Notes under the pieces: generated by a model
Databases searched by the model: none
Told to the model about the DNA's origin: nothing
What the model saw: only the letters and a program-made list of their open reading frames with translations
Position numbers and translations under genes: made by a program
Shown: in pieces, positions 34,554 through 46,440 of the stretch
Position numbering within the stretch: position 1 is the stretch's first letter
Layout of the letters: each line of letters starts with the position of its first letter
DNA from: Primulina eburnea
Taxonomy: Eukaryota > Streptophyta > Magnoliopsida > Lamiales > Gesneriaceae
Reading direction: 5' to 3'
Assembly: GCF_022965805.1 (NCBI RefSeq)
Contig: NW_027331346.1
Location: 62,001-126,000 of the forward strand
DNA length: 64,000 bases

Positions 34554-34726
34554 CTGAGATGCGTTAGTGCAACACAACTTATATTCCCAAAATTCTAACA
34601 TAAACCTTAAGCACAATAGAACCCAATAACCCTAGGCACACAAAATATTACTAGCACGCTAATAATCCCAAGTAAAAATTCCACATGCATGGCAAAATAA
34701 TACTGAGCTTAGGTAGAAAAGTTTAC
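34554..34726 (-). other. Candidate spliceosomal intron between NC and protease of element H
   Basis: On the minus strand coding sequence (DPDTTLLTG) runs into GTAAAC (34726-34721), followed by 173 nt with stops in all frames and U-rich runs, a branch-site-like CACTAAC, and CTCAG at 34558-34554, after which coding resumes with [18 protein letters not shown]. Joining at GT and AG keeps the frame. Related elements normally run straight from the TG of this region into the protease. An insertion with splice-like ends is the alternative explanation. Confidence 0.55.
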
Positions 34727-35036
34727 CAGTCAGTAGGGTGGTGTCTGGGTCCGCCTCTTGTGCATGCATGGCGAATACCCTGCCGTGGGTTGGCTGCTTC
34801 CACTGTGGGCACTCTTTCAGCACGTGATCTGTAGCCCACATTTAAAACATTTCCCGGATCCCCATAGGCACTGTCCGGGATGCTGGCGATTGCACTTCTG
34901 GCACACTGGGAAGTTACCGGGCTTCTGAAGCGCCCCTTGCTGCTGAATTGGACCCTTGCCCTTTGGCGGTCCTGGATATGGCTTTTTCCCAGGCGGCCCC
35001 TGAAACGGCCTCTTAAACTGGGGTCTCTGCTGTTGT
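34727..35036 (-). pseudogene. Element H nucleocapsid (zinc-knuckle) region
   Basis: After the premature TAG that ends the gag frame, coding continues in the same frame: a Q/P/G/K-rich linker (FKRPFQGPPGKKPYPGPP), a first knuckle CQKCNRQHPGQC, and the start of a second (CFKCG). Deletion of one base near 34842 shifts the rest, where ATDHVLKECPQW continues in the next frame (34841-34727). The knuckles would bind the element's RNA. The exon ends at the candidate splice donor. Confidence 0.8.
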
Positions 35037-35038
35037 TG

Positions 35039-35809
35039 CTACTGGTGTTGCGGTGGTGCCTGATAGGGCCTCTTGCCCTGCCTGTCCATCTCGATATCTC
35101 TCAGATCTTGTTCTGCAGCCAATGCTCTAGAAACGGCAACTGCATAAGAAGTAGGGCCAGCTACCCTCACATCACGGCGCAGGATCGGCCGCAATCCATT
35201 CAGAAAGTGCCTCAGTTTCGCTTGGGAATCATTCGCAATGAGGGGTACGAAGTAACACCCCCTCTCAAACTTCCTCACGAATTCTGCCACGCTACTGTCT
35301 CCCTGTCGTAGCGTCATGAACTCGCTGGTGAGTCTGGATCGTACTTCCTCAGTGAAGTACTTGGAGTAGAAGACCTCCTTGAAGCCATTCCATGGCAGTA
35401 CCTGCAAGTTGACTGCCACTGATGCGCTCTCCCACCACAGTCTAGCGTCTCCAGTCAATAAGAAGGTGGCACAACGGACTCTGTTAGCATCTGTCAGTTC
35501 CATAAAGTCAAATATTACCTCGATGGACTTGATCCATCCCTCAGCTACCATCGGGTCAGTGGTACCCGCAAACTCCTTTGGGATCATCCTCCTAAACCGT
35601 TCATACACCGCCTCTGGTTGGGGCCTCGCCCCTGCACCTATTGCTGCTGCCTGGTTCCCCTCAAACTGTGCGAAGAACTGCGTCATACCAGCAAGTATCT
35701 GATCCTGCATATCCGGAGGTGGTGGTGGCGGCGGATTGGCCCTCTCCTCAACTCGAGGCTCTCTGTCCTCATCTCTTGTTTCATGGTCGATCATACGTCT
35801 AGGAGGCAT
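35039..35809 (-). pseudogene. Element H Gag, capsid part (ends at premature stop)
   Basis: 256 codons from MPPRRMIDHETRDEDREP to YQAPPQHQ. A proline run (about 28-34) is followed by the retrotransposon Gag domain (FRRMIPKEFAGTTDPMVAEGW, ARLWWESASVAVN, FYSKYFTEEVRSRLTSEFM, LRQGDSSVAEFVRKFERGC). A CAG-to-TAG change (35036-35038) stops it before the zinc knuckles. Gag forms the particle in which reverse transcription occurs. The ATG is about 240 nt from the primer site, as usual for the family. Confidence 0.88.
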
Positions 35810-36033
35810 ACTGTTCCAATGAATTACCCAACACGTAAACCCAACATGAATTTACATTATATAAATGACATATGATGCACGAAATTTGAACTTAAACATG
35901 AGCATGCTGAAATTCATGGCTTAATGCATATTACATAGCATAAGATTTTGAAAATTTAAAACTTACAGACTTGAGGTGTGACTTCGAGAGCTTCTTGCGA
36001 CTGGCTGTAGGCATAACCCTTTACAAGAACACC

Positions 36034-36045
36034 GCTCTGATACCA
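36034..36045 (-). other. Primer-binding site of element H (tRNA-iMet)
   Basis: Minus strand TGGTATCAGAGC, two bases inside the 5' LTR. It matches the initiator methionine tRNA 3' end and fixes the LTR boundary at 36048. Confidence 0.92.
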
Positions 36046-36047
36046 AC

Positions 36048-38785
36048 TGTAACGAACCGTACTTTTCATACTTAAAATTTGCGGAAAAATTAAAAATTTT
36101 CTTAAATATAAACATCCATACGGTCGTCACTCATCATTCATCAAAATAATATTTGAAATCAATATCGCCCACTAAAATTTGCTAAAAGAAAAGCTGCCTC
36201 ATAATATCTAACATTCAAATCATAAAATCAGAGTGTAAATGTTTTCATGCTTAAAATCTTAAGAGAACGTAGGCGGTCCTCGGGTCTAGCCTCCCACTCA
36301 GTCCAAGCATGCCCCTTGGTCGCCACCTCCCGTCTCCTCATCAACATAGTCACCTGCATCGATCAAGTCTAGTGAGTCTAAAGACTCAACACGTATAAAC
36401 TGGGATAACGAGTACTACATAATAAAATCGCATGCATCTTAAAAATAGAACGTACATAACTTGAACTTGAGCTTGCATGATAACTTGAACTTGCATACAT
36501 ACATAGACGTGCCATCACGTGAAACTTTCATAATCATAACTGCATACTTGAGCATACTAAAACATACATGACTTCATCATTTTTCGTAGAGGATGTTTCA
36601 AAGCAAGTGACCCATAGCATAATAAACGCCTGATCAGACACACCACAGTACTGGGCTGACAGGGACGTATCCACTGCCGCATACATGAGATCCCCGTTCA
36701 TAATTTAACGGGCTGGTTGGTCCCCGTTCATAATTTAACGCTTTCCAACCACGATCTAACCCGTTCATAATTTAACGGGGCGGAGAGGTCCTCGGCCACG
36801 TTCACCGACTTCCAAACCCATTCATAATTTGGTCACAAGACATTTAGCATAGCTCAAAAACTTAAAATATTTTCTTTGCACGTCATACATACTTACTTGG
36901 CGTTGAGGGATTCGTTGGACTTCGACTGGGGCCGTTGCTGCACACACTAACATGAACTTGCATACTTAACTTGCATAACTTAACGTAGAAATCATACTTA
37001 CTCTCGAGTTCAATCATTACTTAGGACATTCTAAAATTTCCTATGGCGCGACCTTGATAATCCTTGTGCTACACCATGACGTCTAACCTCAAAGCATACT
37101 AAATTATTTTTCCCAAAGAAAAACGAAGGACACGGACCCCGTACCTACATCCGTGTAGGGGTTCGTGTAGACTCTGGAAGTAGACACCGAAAGGAAGCAA
37201 AGGCACGGACCCTGTGTCAGGGTCCGGGTGGACATCCGTGTAGGTACTGGAAGAATACACTAAGTGAAACCCAAAGGCACGGACCCCGTGCCCTCATCCG
37301 TGTAGGGGTCCGTGTAGATACTGGACAAAGTCGCCGAGAAGAAAACAAAGGCACGGACCCCGTGTCAGGGTCCGTGTACGGGTCCGTGTACCCACTGTGA
37401 TCGCGAACTTACGAAAATTCTGTACATGCTTTGCTGAATATCCTATACTCGATTACACGGACTATGAAACGACACCATGAGTCATTCCTAGAACACTAAG
37501 ACATTATACCAAACCAAGCAAACATTATCATTACCCCAAGAGTAACAAACCATCAACAACAACGACACAACTCAAAATTCAACACAATGTTACTTCCTAC
37601 GACTCTTGATTCAACTTAGTGCCTATCGACCCGAAATGGACCATTAGTGACCGTCCAAATAACATAAACAAGGTACCTATACGCAGCAACGATCACCCGT
37701 CGATCCCCAACGAAGCCTGCAACAATTAAACTTCAAGGATACATCAATATCATAACTTTTCTGAAAACGCAGTTTGAGCAGTCCCACGAAAAACATCATA
37801 ACTCGCTCAATTTTCATTCAAAAATCTCGAATTTTATATCAAATCGAAGGCATTAAAAAGTTCTACAATTTTCTAGTTGAAAGTTTTCTCTAAATCCCGT
37901 CAGAAAAATCGCAGTTTTCAACAGAACAGTGAGTTACGGGATTTCAGATCTAAAAATTATTTCAAACGCATTCAAACCATTTTCCGCTCAAACGACGAAC
38001 GTCACACATAGATTTTCACGTATAAAAATACACAACACATCCTATGACAAGATCGATGCAGAAAGAACAGAATATACGTGCCTTTTGATATTTAAAGATA
38101 CCGTAACAACGACATCGAAGCGGAGATGGAGCGAGGCTTGATCCGGGACGAACGTGGCACCGTTTTCTTGCAATAAAAATCCACCGAAATTTGCTGGAAA
38201 GGTAAGGGGAAGGGGGCGGCTGCTTTCTACCTTAGAACCCTAGGTTTTCTTTCTTTTAAAATCTGAAAATGAGATGTGTAGGGTGTGTTGTGTGTTTTAG
38301 TGTGTGTGTGTGTGTGTGTAACGTGTGTGTGTGTTTTAATTAGGAGAGATTCTAGCTAAATTAACTATTTAAAATACTACTTAAAGGTTAACACTTAATA
38401 ATTCACTCAAAACTCTCCAATTAAAATGATCTCACACCAATTTTTTTTAAAATTTTAAACTCTTAAATCACTAAATACATAATAATGCTTTAAAATATGA
38501 AAACTTAATAACTTATTAAAAATGCCCCATCCTCAACTTGGAATAAAATACCATGTTTTAAATTGTCACAATCGTCACCGGTCTCTTCCTCGATCCCGCC
38601 TCGAATAATCGCCTGAAACATGAAGCTTGAAAAGACATTTTAACGTGTATCACAATGAACGTGAATAATTTAAAATAATGCATTTTCATAACTTATGCAT
38701 GGCTAAAACTCATTTAAAAATAATTAAATGATCTAATAATTAAATGAATGCATGGGTTATACGTGTACTGAATTTGGGCACTACA
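36048..38785 (-). repeat. 5' LTR of element H
   Basis: 2,738 bp, transcription toward lower coordinates. Contains the same blocks as the 3' LTR: GGTCCTCGG (36275-36283), GAGTCTAAAGACTC (36374-36387), the GC-rich array (about 37125-37395) and a (GT)n run (38300-38335), longer and more regular here than in the partner. Confidence 0.92.
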
Positions 38786-38970
38786 ACGCGTGTGTCTCAA
38801 GCCAGCGTGAGTTTCACGCTGGCTTGATTAAATTAAAAAACCCGGTTACAAATTTGTAACCGGATATTTGAATAGCACAAATATACAGAATCCACAATGG
38901 TGGATATTTGGATAACAAAAATATTTTGATGACATGGCTACCCAAATATCCACCATTGTGGATGCCCTTA

Positions 38971-40403
38971 TAGGAATTATAGGTTGTAAGCGAGCGAAGC
39001 CCATAGTCCATTGTGGCCCACCTTCAGTTTCTCATAGTTGCTCCACAGTAGTCCACCAAATTAACATTTAGTTTGGTTTTTATTGACTTTTACGTAAAAA
39101 TAATATTTATTTTAATTATATTTAAGAGTTTTATCTAATTATGACATTTATTTTAATCGTATATTAAACATCTATTGTTTAGAATAATAATAGAATTTTT
39201 TTTAAAGCTACTACACGTAGTTTATATTTAAATGCATGCATGCAATACTGCTGAAAATTCACATTTTTGAAATATCAGTAATCAACTAGCAAGAAAAATA
39301 CTGCGATTCAAAAATCAATAACAAATCGTCATCCCCAATCTTACGTTTTAAAAAAAAAAAATCAAATATGAAATATGTGTAGAGTTCCTGGCAACCATCA
39401 ACATATAAAACGATAGCGTCAAAATATCCAAATCATTCATATCTAATCAACATGATGTGCTAAAGAAATAAGGTCCTCGGATTAGCGTGCGTACATCCAG
39501 CCCCGCCTACTCAGTTTTCGGCTCCTCCAATCTCCTCATCGATATGCTCACCTGCATCATTCACACCTAGTGAGTCTAAAGACTCAATACACTCGAATCG
39601 TTATAGTGAGTACATATACATAACAAACAACAGTGAAAAATACTGTAATGAAAATACATTTCATGATTGTAAAATTGTATGCATAATCATAACCTGTCGA
39701 AGCGTAAATATTTTCATCATATCACATCATAACAGCATATACGTGTTTGTTTTCCTTAATTTGAATTTCGTTCATTAGTTGTGATTTTCGTATCATTGTG
39801 TCAGTCGATGGATCTATATACGTATATTTGTGGTACCCGACAACGGAGACATCAGCGACAGTATTACCCGTCCACTGAGCTCTGGCCTTACATGTCATCG
39901 TGTCATCGTATTAGTCACAACCAACTTTCATCCTTCAAAACATGTCATCATATTCATCAATCATATTCATGAAAACATAAACATTTAAAACATGTCAAGT
40001 GTTTAGGGTGCTGCCAGAACTGCTAACTCGACCCGAAGACGACCACTCTTAAACCATAATTCAGAGATCCTAATCAAGCTTCACATGACCTAATCTAACA
40101 CTCACTAAGCTCGGTCATAACGACGTATTAATACTAAAACGAGACAATACCACTAAAAATAAAAGCTCCTCATACCATGGACTAGCGCCTAGGCGCTGAC
40201 ACTGTGGCGCTGCGGCACTTGGTTAGCGCATATGTGCCCGGAATCAGCACTGTATTGCTACTTATTCGTATACTAGGCGCTGTGGAGCCCAAAGGACAGC
40301 GCCACAATGGTAACCCTATGACAGAAAAGCATCCGTACATATCCAAGCTAATTTCTACACTACTCTTAAACAACTCGAACCGGACTCGAACCACCACAAT
40401 TAG
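38971..40403 (-). mobile_element. Duplicated flank and LTR A, first part (copy 2)
   Basis: Collinear with 10136-11574. Blocks: GGTCCTCGG (39472-39480), GAGTCTAAAGACTC (39572-39585), GGATC-to-GGTACCCG block (about 39808-39840). It ends with ATTAG (40399-40403), where element B is inserted. The LTR itself probably begins near 39246. Confidence 0.7.
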
Positions 40404-42907
40404 TGAAACTTCTGCTTATTCGTTTTCTTAAAAAGTGCTAGAAATTTTTTTACAAAACCTCACTTATATAGCATCGGCTGAACCATAAAATATTTTTGAC
40501 ATCATTTTAAAAATAAACATCCAACTACCATTTAAAAATCAAAAGGAAAATATTTTAAAGCATAAAATCGTCAAACATTTTACCAACATAAAAAAATTAT
40601 TTGAAAAGTATAGCCTATGCTATAACCTCTCAAAAATATCTCATAACACAAATTAAAGACGTAAAAATATCTTTAACATTACTTAAAATCAAAAATCATA
40701 ACTAGTGCGGAAAACTAGCGTCGGTCCTCGGGTTATGTGCACCTTCAGTCCAGCAAACTCGACCATCAAGACCTCCTTTATCATATTCATAATCAATATC
40801 ATCTGCATCAATCACACCTAGTGAGTCTAAAAACTCAACACGTCATATTCTTGATAACGAGTAATACGAAATACAGTTAACATATAACAGTGAAAAATAC
40901 TTGTACTTAAAATATCGTTTTCATGAAGATGCATAAACATAAACATTTTCATGATGCACAAACTTTTAAAAATATTTTCATGTCATCTTCAACATATTCA
41001 TATACATATTATCATCAACATATACGTATCATCCTCAACATATTCATATCATCATTAACATATACATATTCTCTTTTTCTTTCGTAGAATTCAGATCGTT
41101 AATTGTGACTTTCGTGTTCATCTACGTCTACGTCTACGTGTTGGGCGATGGATCCATCTACATGTAACCACAGTACTGGACGGCGGGGACACCAGCGACA
41201 CTCTCACCCGTCAACTGGGCTTTGGCCTTACGTATTAACATATCATCGTATACATCTACATGTCCGTATCCAAGGAAACACGATCGTCGGGCTCCCACTG
41301 GGACCATAACCCTCACGAAATTTCCAACATATCATCGTATTAGTCACAATTACTTCACTTCCTTCAACGTTTCATATTCTCATCACTTTAAAAAATATAA
41401 ACATGCATATAACGTTTTTTTTAAACCAAGCATGCAACATGTCTTTTAAATGTCCACGTTAAATCAAAAAATCCATAAACATTTAAAATAAACGTTTTAA
41501 CATATAAAAATCATAAAAGCCATAAACGTTTATAGTCAACATTTTAATATCATAAACGTTTAAAACAAACATTTAAAATAAACGTTTTAACATATCAAAT
41601 GATAAAACATTAAACATATTAAAATCTTAGAAATCCATAAACATGTAAAATAATCGTTTTAACATATAAAATCTCATAAACATCCATAATCATTGAAAAT
41701 AATCATATTAGCACATAAAACAGTATTCAGGACACTGCCATGACGTTTACTAATTTTTAGGTGTAAAAAGATCGTTTTACCCTTGGACGTAAAATTTAAC
41801 GTTTTTGACTTTTTCTTAATTCCATTGACTCTAACATGTCCAAAATAATTATTTAAGCCTACATGAATTTTCCCATATTTTTATTTGGCTTAAATCGATA
41901 ACTTTTAAAATAAATATTTTAAATGCGACGTATTAACGTGTTTTAATCACGAATTAAACCAAACCTTAATATAAAATTTCCAAATTAAAAACATAGGCAT
42001 ATAATAATTATTTAAGCTTAAACCTAATTTTTCATAATTTTATAAGGCATAAAACTAGGCATTTCAAATAACTCGTTAATTAGCGTTTCGTGCGGCGATT
42101 AAATCTCGAATAAATCCAAAACTCGTTATTTTGATCCCAAATTTTAAACATACCATTTTTAAGATTTATTCTACCCTTCCAAGTCATGAGCCACCCCCGT
42201 GGACCCTTGGATTCAATTTGTCCCTTTTAAATTTTCGTTTTTGACACCTAATCGAACGCACCGAGCCATCTCCTAATTTACTCGAGCCACGCCCGAGTCA
42301 CCTTGTGCCAAAACCTAGCCAACCCACCTAGGGACCCTACTGACCAAGCCCAGCCCGAAACCCGGCCCATGCTCAAACAAAACCTGCTGAAACTAGACCC
42401 CCTTGATTCTGCATGTGTGCGTGAGTTAGTACCCTTGTGTATTAGGTTCCCTTGTCAACAAGGACACCTCCAAGCCCTAAGCACTCGACCCCACACGACC
42501 CTAACCTTCCCTAGACCACGCCCAGACCAAGCCCAGACCGAAAAACAACACCTGGCCTGACCAAAAGCTTGCTGGAAACTCACCCAATTTACATGCATGC
42601 GTACGTGTGTAGTGTTTTGGCACAATAGGACTCCTCCTCCTTTTAGGACACTACCAGCTGTTAAACACTTGACGTAACCTGACCCTTACCTTCCCTAAAC
42701 CACGACTAGACCACGCCCAGACCGACCCAAACCCCTGGACGCGAGCAGCTCCAAACTGAAGAACACAGCAACATCCTCGTGTCACCTGCTGCCATGCTTT
42801 CTTCATGTTCTTTCTCGACCAGCAACCAGCCAGACCGCACCAGCCCCTGCCCAGAGCTTTGTGCACCCTCTTAGTACCCTAAAGGCCTAGCCTAGCCTAG
42901 CCCAAAG

Positions 42908-44896
42908 TGTTAGAGTAGATGCCCTACAAGTCAACTGTTGACTAGGGATTTTATTGACTCAAGTGTAATAAACAATCTTTATTTTAATATAATTCATTAT
43001 TTCATGGTTTGTTATTTCTTTATCTGTATACCCATGTTATCAAACATAGATAAATACCTTGATTATACTTTAATACAAATGAATCGTAATTCGATGTTGA
43101 AACTCGTTTGTAAATACTGTATGATCTAAATTCGTTCCTAGTCGATTCAGCCGCCTAAAACATGGATAAAGGTCGCTTGAGCTCGAGACTAGCATCTGTG
43201 ATGTTGTGTACTGCGTTTCTTAGTAAGGGCATAGAGATGTCCAAACATGCAGATGGGTAGTCATATGATGATTATACCGAACAACCCTCCCTCGGACTTT
43301 CCAGTGGTTATCATTCATCGAGAGGATAAGTCCGTGGTTATGATTGTACACCATTAGTCCTTACGACCCGGGACAACACTGAGGCTCTATATGCTAGGGT
43401 TGTGCTTTGACTCGTTTACCGGCTCCAGGAGAGTCATCAGGTGGCGAGGTTGGGTACAGTTGCGACACATATAGGAGCCAGTGCATTGTAGTCGGAGATT
43501 CACCGCTCACCTACGGGTGTGGATATCCTATGTGATCTAATGAAATAATAGTGCATGGAATCTCTGGCCAGAGTATGAGATGTACGTTAGAGAAGGAGTT
43601 CTCAAAACAGTACACACGATGCCAATATTATAGTTATCACATAGTTATCGAATTATTATGCAACCCTCGATGAACCAATGGTTGCAGATTCGATCGGGAT
43701 ATATGAGATGAAGGGACCGTACTGTACGCTAATCATAATCGACTGGTTCTTGCAGGCACTATCAGTGATACCTAGGGGATCATGGGGCGATGCTACTAGA
43801 CGCTCTTACCATGATCCGATGGGTGCAATCAGAAATGAGTTCTGACATTCTTGATCAAGGTGTTGATGAAAAGAATGAGGCTAACTAGGGTAAGCCCGAA
43901 TAAGAATAAATGCTATTCTGAATCACAAAGAGTTGTGAACCCACGGCTAGCTGTATCCCTGAACCATTGAGGGTCACACAAGTACTGGATTGTTTGTTCC
44001 CGTTGAGAGAATAAATTCAAAAAGTTGAATTTATATTATATAGTAAATTCAAGGAGTTGAATTTATGATAATTAAATTTTGAGAAAATAAATTCAAGGAG
44101 TTGAATTTATAAAATTTGAGAATTTAATTTATTAAACTCAAATGTTGAGTTTATTAAATATTAAATTTTGGAGGTGATGTAAATTCAAGTAGTTGAATTT
44201 ATAATTTAAATAATAAATTCAAATGTTGAATTTATATGTATTTAATTTATTAAGCTCAAAAGTTGAGTTGATTAATTAATAAATTAAAAATGGTGGATAA
44301 TATGTTTAATGGGCTTGTAGGGGTACAAGTCCAACATATTAAATAATTAAAGTTTTAATGGGCTTTGATTAAATTAATTAAACTAGTTGGACTAGCCCAA
44401 TTAATTAAATCAAGCCCATTAATATTAATTATGTAATTAGGTTATTATTTTATTATAAATAATATCTTGAAACCACTAAACCTAGCTACCACCACATGAG
44501 GCTTTCGAGAATCTCACCTCAAATAGAATAAAAAAATCGGCCACTTGTTTTTGAAAAGAAATATTGTGCCGTCTCTCATAATTTTCTCTCCTACGTAAAA
44601 TCTCTTTCACATTCTCTAGTGCAATTTGAAAGAGGAGCATACTATCTAGTCGTGGACTTGATAAGAGGATTTCATCGAAGAAAGTTCGTAGGGAATCATC
44701 AAGAGCCGGATCTGTAATACCGGATCGGTTGGTGTCCACGTGATTAATTCACAAAGGTATAATTTCTAACATCCTATGCATGTTTAATTTGTTAAATCAT
44801 ACGAAGGTCCAAAGCAATATTATTTTGTTTTTCAAAATAAAATAAAAATTTTAAATCTTCCGCTGCGTTTGGGCGTGTAGACAACTAGATCCAACA
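42908..44896 (+). mobile_element. Copia-type solo LTR inside LTR B
   Basis: TGTTAGAGTAGATGCCC to TAGATCCAACA, 1,989 bp, flanked by CAAAG (42903-42907 and 44897-44901). The other LTR of B lacks it, giving the empty site. Its start and its TCTTCCGCTGCG...CAACA end are the style of plant Copia LTRs. A candidate TATA box is at 44454-44460. No primer site or coding sequence is present, so it is a solo LTR. An 85-codon minus-strand frame at 44482-44739 has no support. Confidence 0.88.
44008..44285. repeat. Seven successive AT-rich hairpins in the Copia LTR
   Basis: Units of the type TAAATTCAA-(3-5 nt)-TTGAATTTA recur about every 35-50 bp: spacers AAAG, GGAG, GGAG, then TAAACTCAAATGTTGAGTTTA, then AGTAG and ATG variants, and a last TAAGCTCAAAAGTTGAGTT. 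Each is a perfect or near-perfect inverted repeat. The series lies upstream of the candidate TATA box. Confidence 0.85.
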
Positions 44897-46122
44897 CAAA
44901 GCCCCCTGGCCGAGCCTCTTTCTTCCCTGAACCAGCTAACACCTGCGCTACTCCCCTTTCTAATTCTCTGGTGGAGTCCTTGCTGTCAAGGACTCCTCCC
45001 AGCTCCTTAGCTCAAGTCCTAGCTTGGCTAGGACTCTTCCCTAGACTCCCTCCCGACCTTGGCCAAGCCCTGGTCCCAACCAAACCAAAGCTAAGCAACC
45101 AACCCCATAAACCAAGCCCTCAAGTCCTACATATACGTGATTGGATTCCAGCTTCTGTTATTTGTTTTGTGCAACGTTTTTGGTGGATTTCAATGACTCT
45201 AAAACATGCGTAAATCATCCTTAATTATATCCTAGCCATGACAGCCCCTTTAGCAACCATATAAACATGTTTTTGGTACAAAAATCAAGCTTTAAAAATC
45301 ACCTTTGATGCAAGAACGAAAATAAAACAAAGTGTCCCTTATTTTTCATGCAATTTCAAATATAAATGCATAATATGGTGTGATGATGAGTAAAGGGAGA
45401 ATATGGCGTGCCTTTGCGTATTAAATACACGATTAAAAACGTTGACAACGACGAAGAACGGAGCAATACCTTGGCTTTCAACTTCCCTTGAACTTCGAAA
45501 TTTCTTCTTCAAATTAGTGATGGTGTGTGCCGTGTGCTATGGTGAGATAGGGAGAGAATATTTTCAGAAAAGAGGCGTGGGAAAAGTGGTGTAGGGTTTG
45601 GGTGATTTGCATAAGTTATATACTAATTAAATACTAAATAAGGCTTAGGCCTATTAGGCCAACAATTTAGCCCGTTAGTCTTAATTATGATTTATTTAAA
45701 ATATTAAAATGGTTTTAGTAAAAATAAGTTTGTGAATTTAATAGCCGGATTGTCAAAAAGTTCGTATTTTTGTTGAAAAACCAACACCGATAAAATTTAC
45801 GTCCCGGCGTATAAAATCACCTCAAAACCCCCTTATTTTCAAAAATAAGAAAAAACATCACCCTTAATTTAAATAATTAAAAATAATTATTTAATAAAAA
45901 CATTTTACATTTTTTAGCCATCGGTCCCCGTTCCTCGATCGTCCTTTGAATATTCCTTAGAAAAATACAATTTTTATGCATGAAGATAATACAATCATAT
46001 TTAACATATAATCATGAATGACGCATAATTAATTTAGCAATTAAATCAATTAATTACTCATTTTTCATATTTCCTAGATTTGCATGCAGTTGGATTACGT
46101 CGTCTTAATTTTGGACCTTACA

Positions 46123-46440
46123 ATTCCTCCCCCCCTTTAATAAAATTTCGTCCTCAAAATTCGCCTATCCTTAATAACCCAAAAATAATATAGTCTAATT
46201 CCACCACGAAGCCAACATGTGTTGAAATCACATTATTTATTATTTCATGTCGTATCACGTATAAAAATTCTAAAGCATATAAATCATATATTATCATAAA
46301 GCTATTATCATGTACTTATGCAGGTAACATCATAAAATCATATAAAGCATGTAAAACTTACAAATTTGAGGCTTGACGACTGATCTTTCCGGCGCTGATG
46401 GTGGCACAACCTTTTACAGAACCATTGCTCTGATACCAAC
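46123..46440 (-). other. Interior of element B with polypurine tract and primer site
   Basis: Minus strand: primer site TGGTATCAGAGC (46438-46427), then about 290 bp of AT-rich non-coding leader, then the purine tract AAAGGGGGGGAGGAAT (46138-46123) against the 3' LTR. The leader near the primer site (AAAGGTTGTGCCACC in minus sense) and the ATTTCGTCCTC block (46145-46156) also occur at equivalent places in element H. Confidence 0.88.

Larger units (their letters stand above)
28433..38785 (-). mobile_element. Element H: complete but inactive Tekay/Del-type Ty3-gypsy retrotransposon
   Basis: A 10.35-kb element in minus orientation, with LTRs at 28433-31141 and 36048-38785 and a 4.9-kb interior holding gag, zinc knuckles, protease, RT, RNase H, integrase and a chromodomain-like tail. 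LTRs run TGTAACGAACC to GGGCACTACA. The target duplicate is ACACG (28428-28432) and ACGCG (38786-38790); copy 1 of Harbinger shows the empty site as ACGCG, so the left copy took one CpG-type change. The LTRs differ at roughly 1-2% by eye plus indels. Clade assignment rests on the MPPRR Gag start, domain order PR-RT-RH-INT-chromodomain and large LTRs. Several frameshifts and stops make it non-autonomous. Confidence 0.93.
25469..38967 (-). mobile_element. PIF/Harbinger DNA transposon, copy 2, split by retrotransposon H
   Basis: Same insertion as copy 1: TTA at 25466-25468 and 38968-38970, left terminal repeat starting GCCATCCACAATAAT, right end the inverse of GGGCATCCACAATGG. After removing element H and its duplicated target the element is about 3.1 kb, shorter than copy 1 because of a roughly 740-bp internal deletion. 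ORF1 carries a nonsense codon and the transposase lost its N-terminus, so it is inactive. Identical TSD and flanks show that it was copied with its surroundings and did not transpose independently. Confidence 0.92.
40404..46122 (-). repeat. 3' LTR of element B, interrupted by a Copia solo LTR
   Basis: Contains GGTCCTCGG (40723-40731), a decayed palindrome GAGTCTAAAAACTC (40823-40836), and the GGATCCAT block (about 41148). Between about 41455 and 41700 it has many tandem-like ATAAACGTTTAAAAT words. From 42170 to 42900 it is CCCT/GACC-rich. Open frames here are matched in the other LTR but carry no recognisable protein. Confidence 0.9.

Noticed and set aside
44482..44739. 85-codon minus-strand frame in the Copia LTR
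   Set aside because: Inside a solo LTR, opposite in sense, with no family similarity I recognise.
45403..45594. 63-codon frame in LTR B, also at 49482-49673
   Set aside because: Repeated because it is in both LTRs; no domain and opposite to the element's sense.
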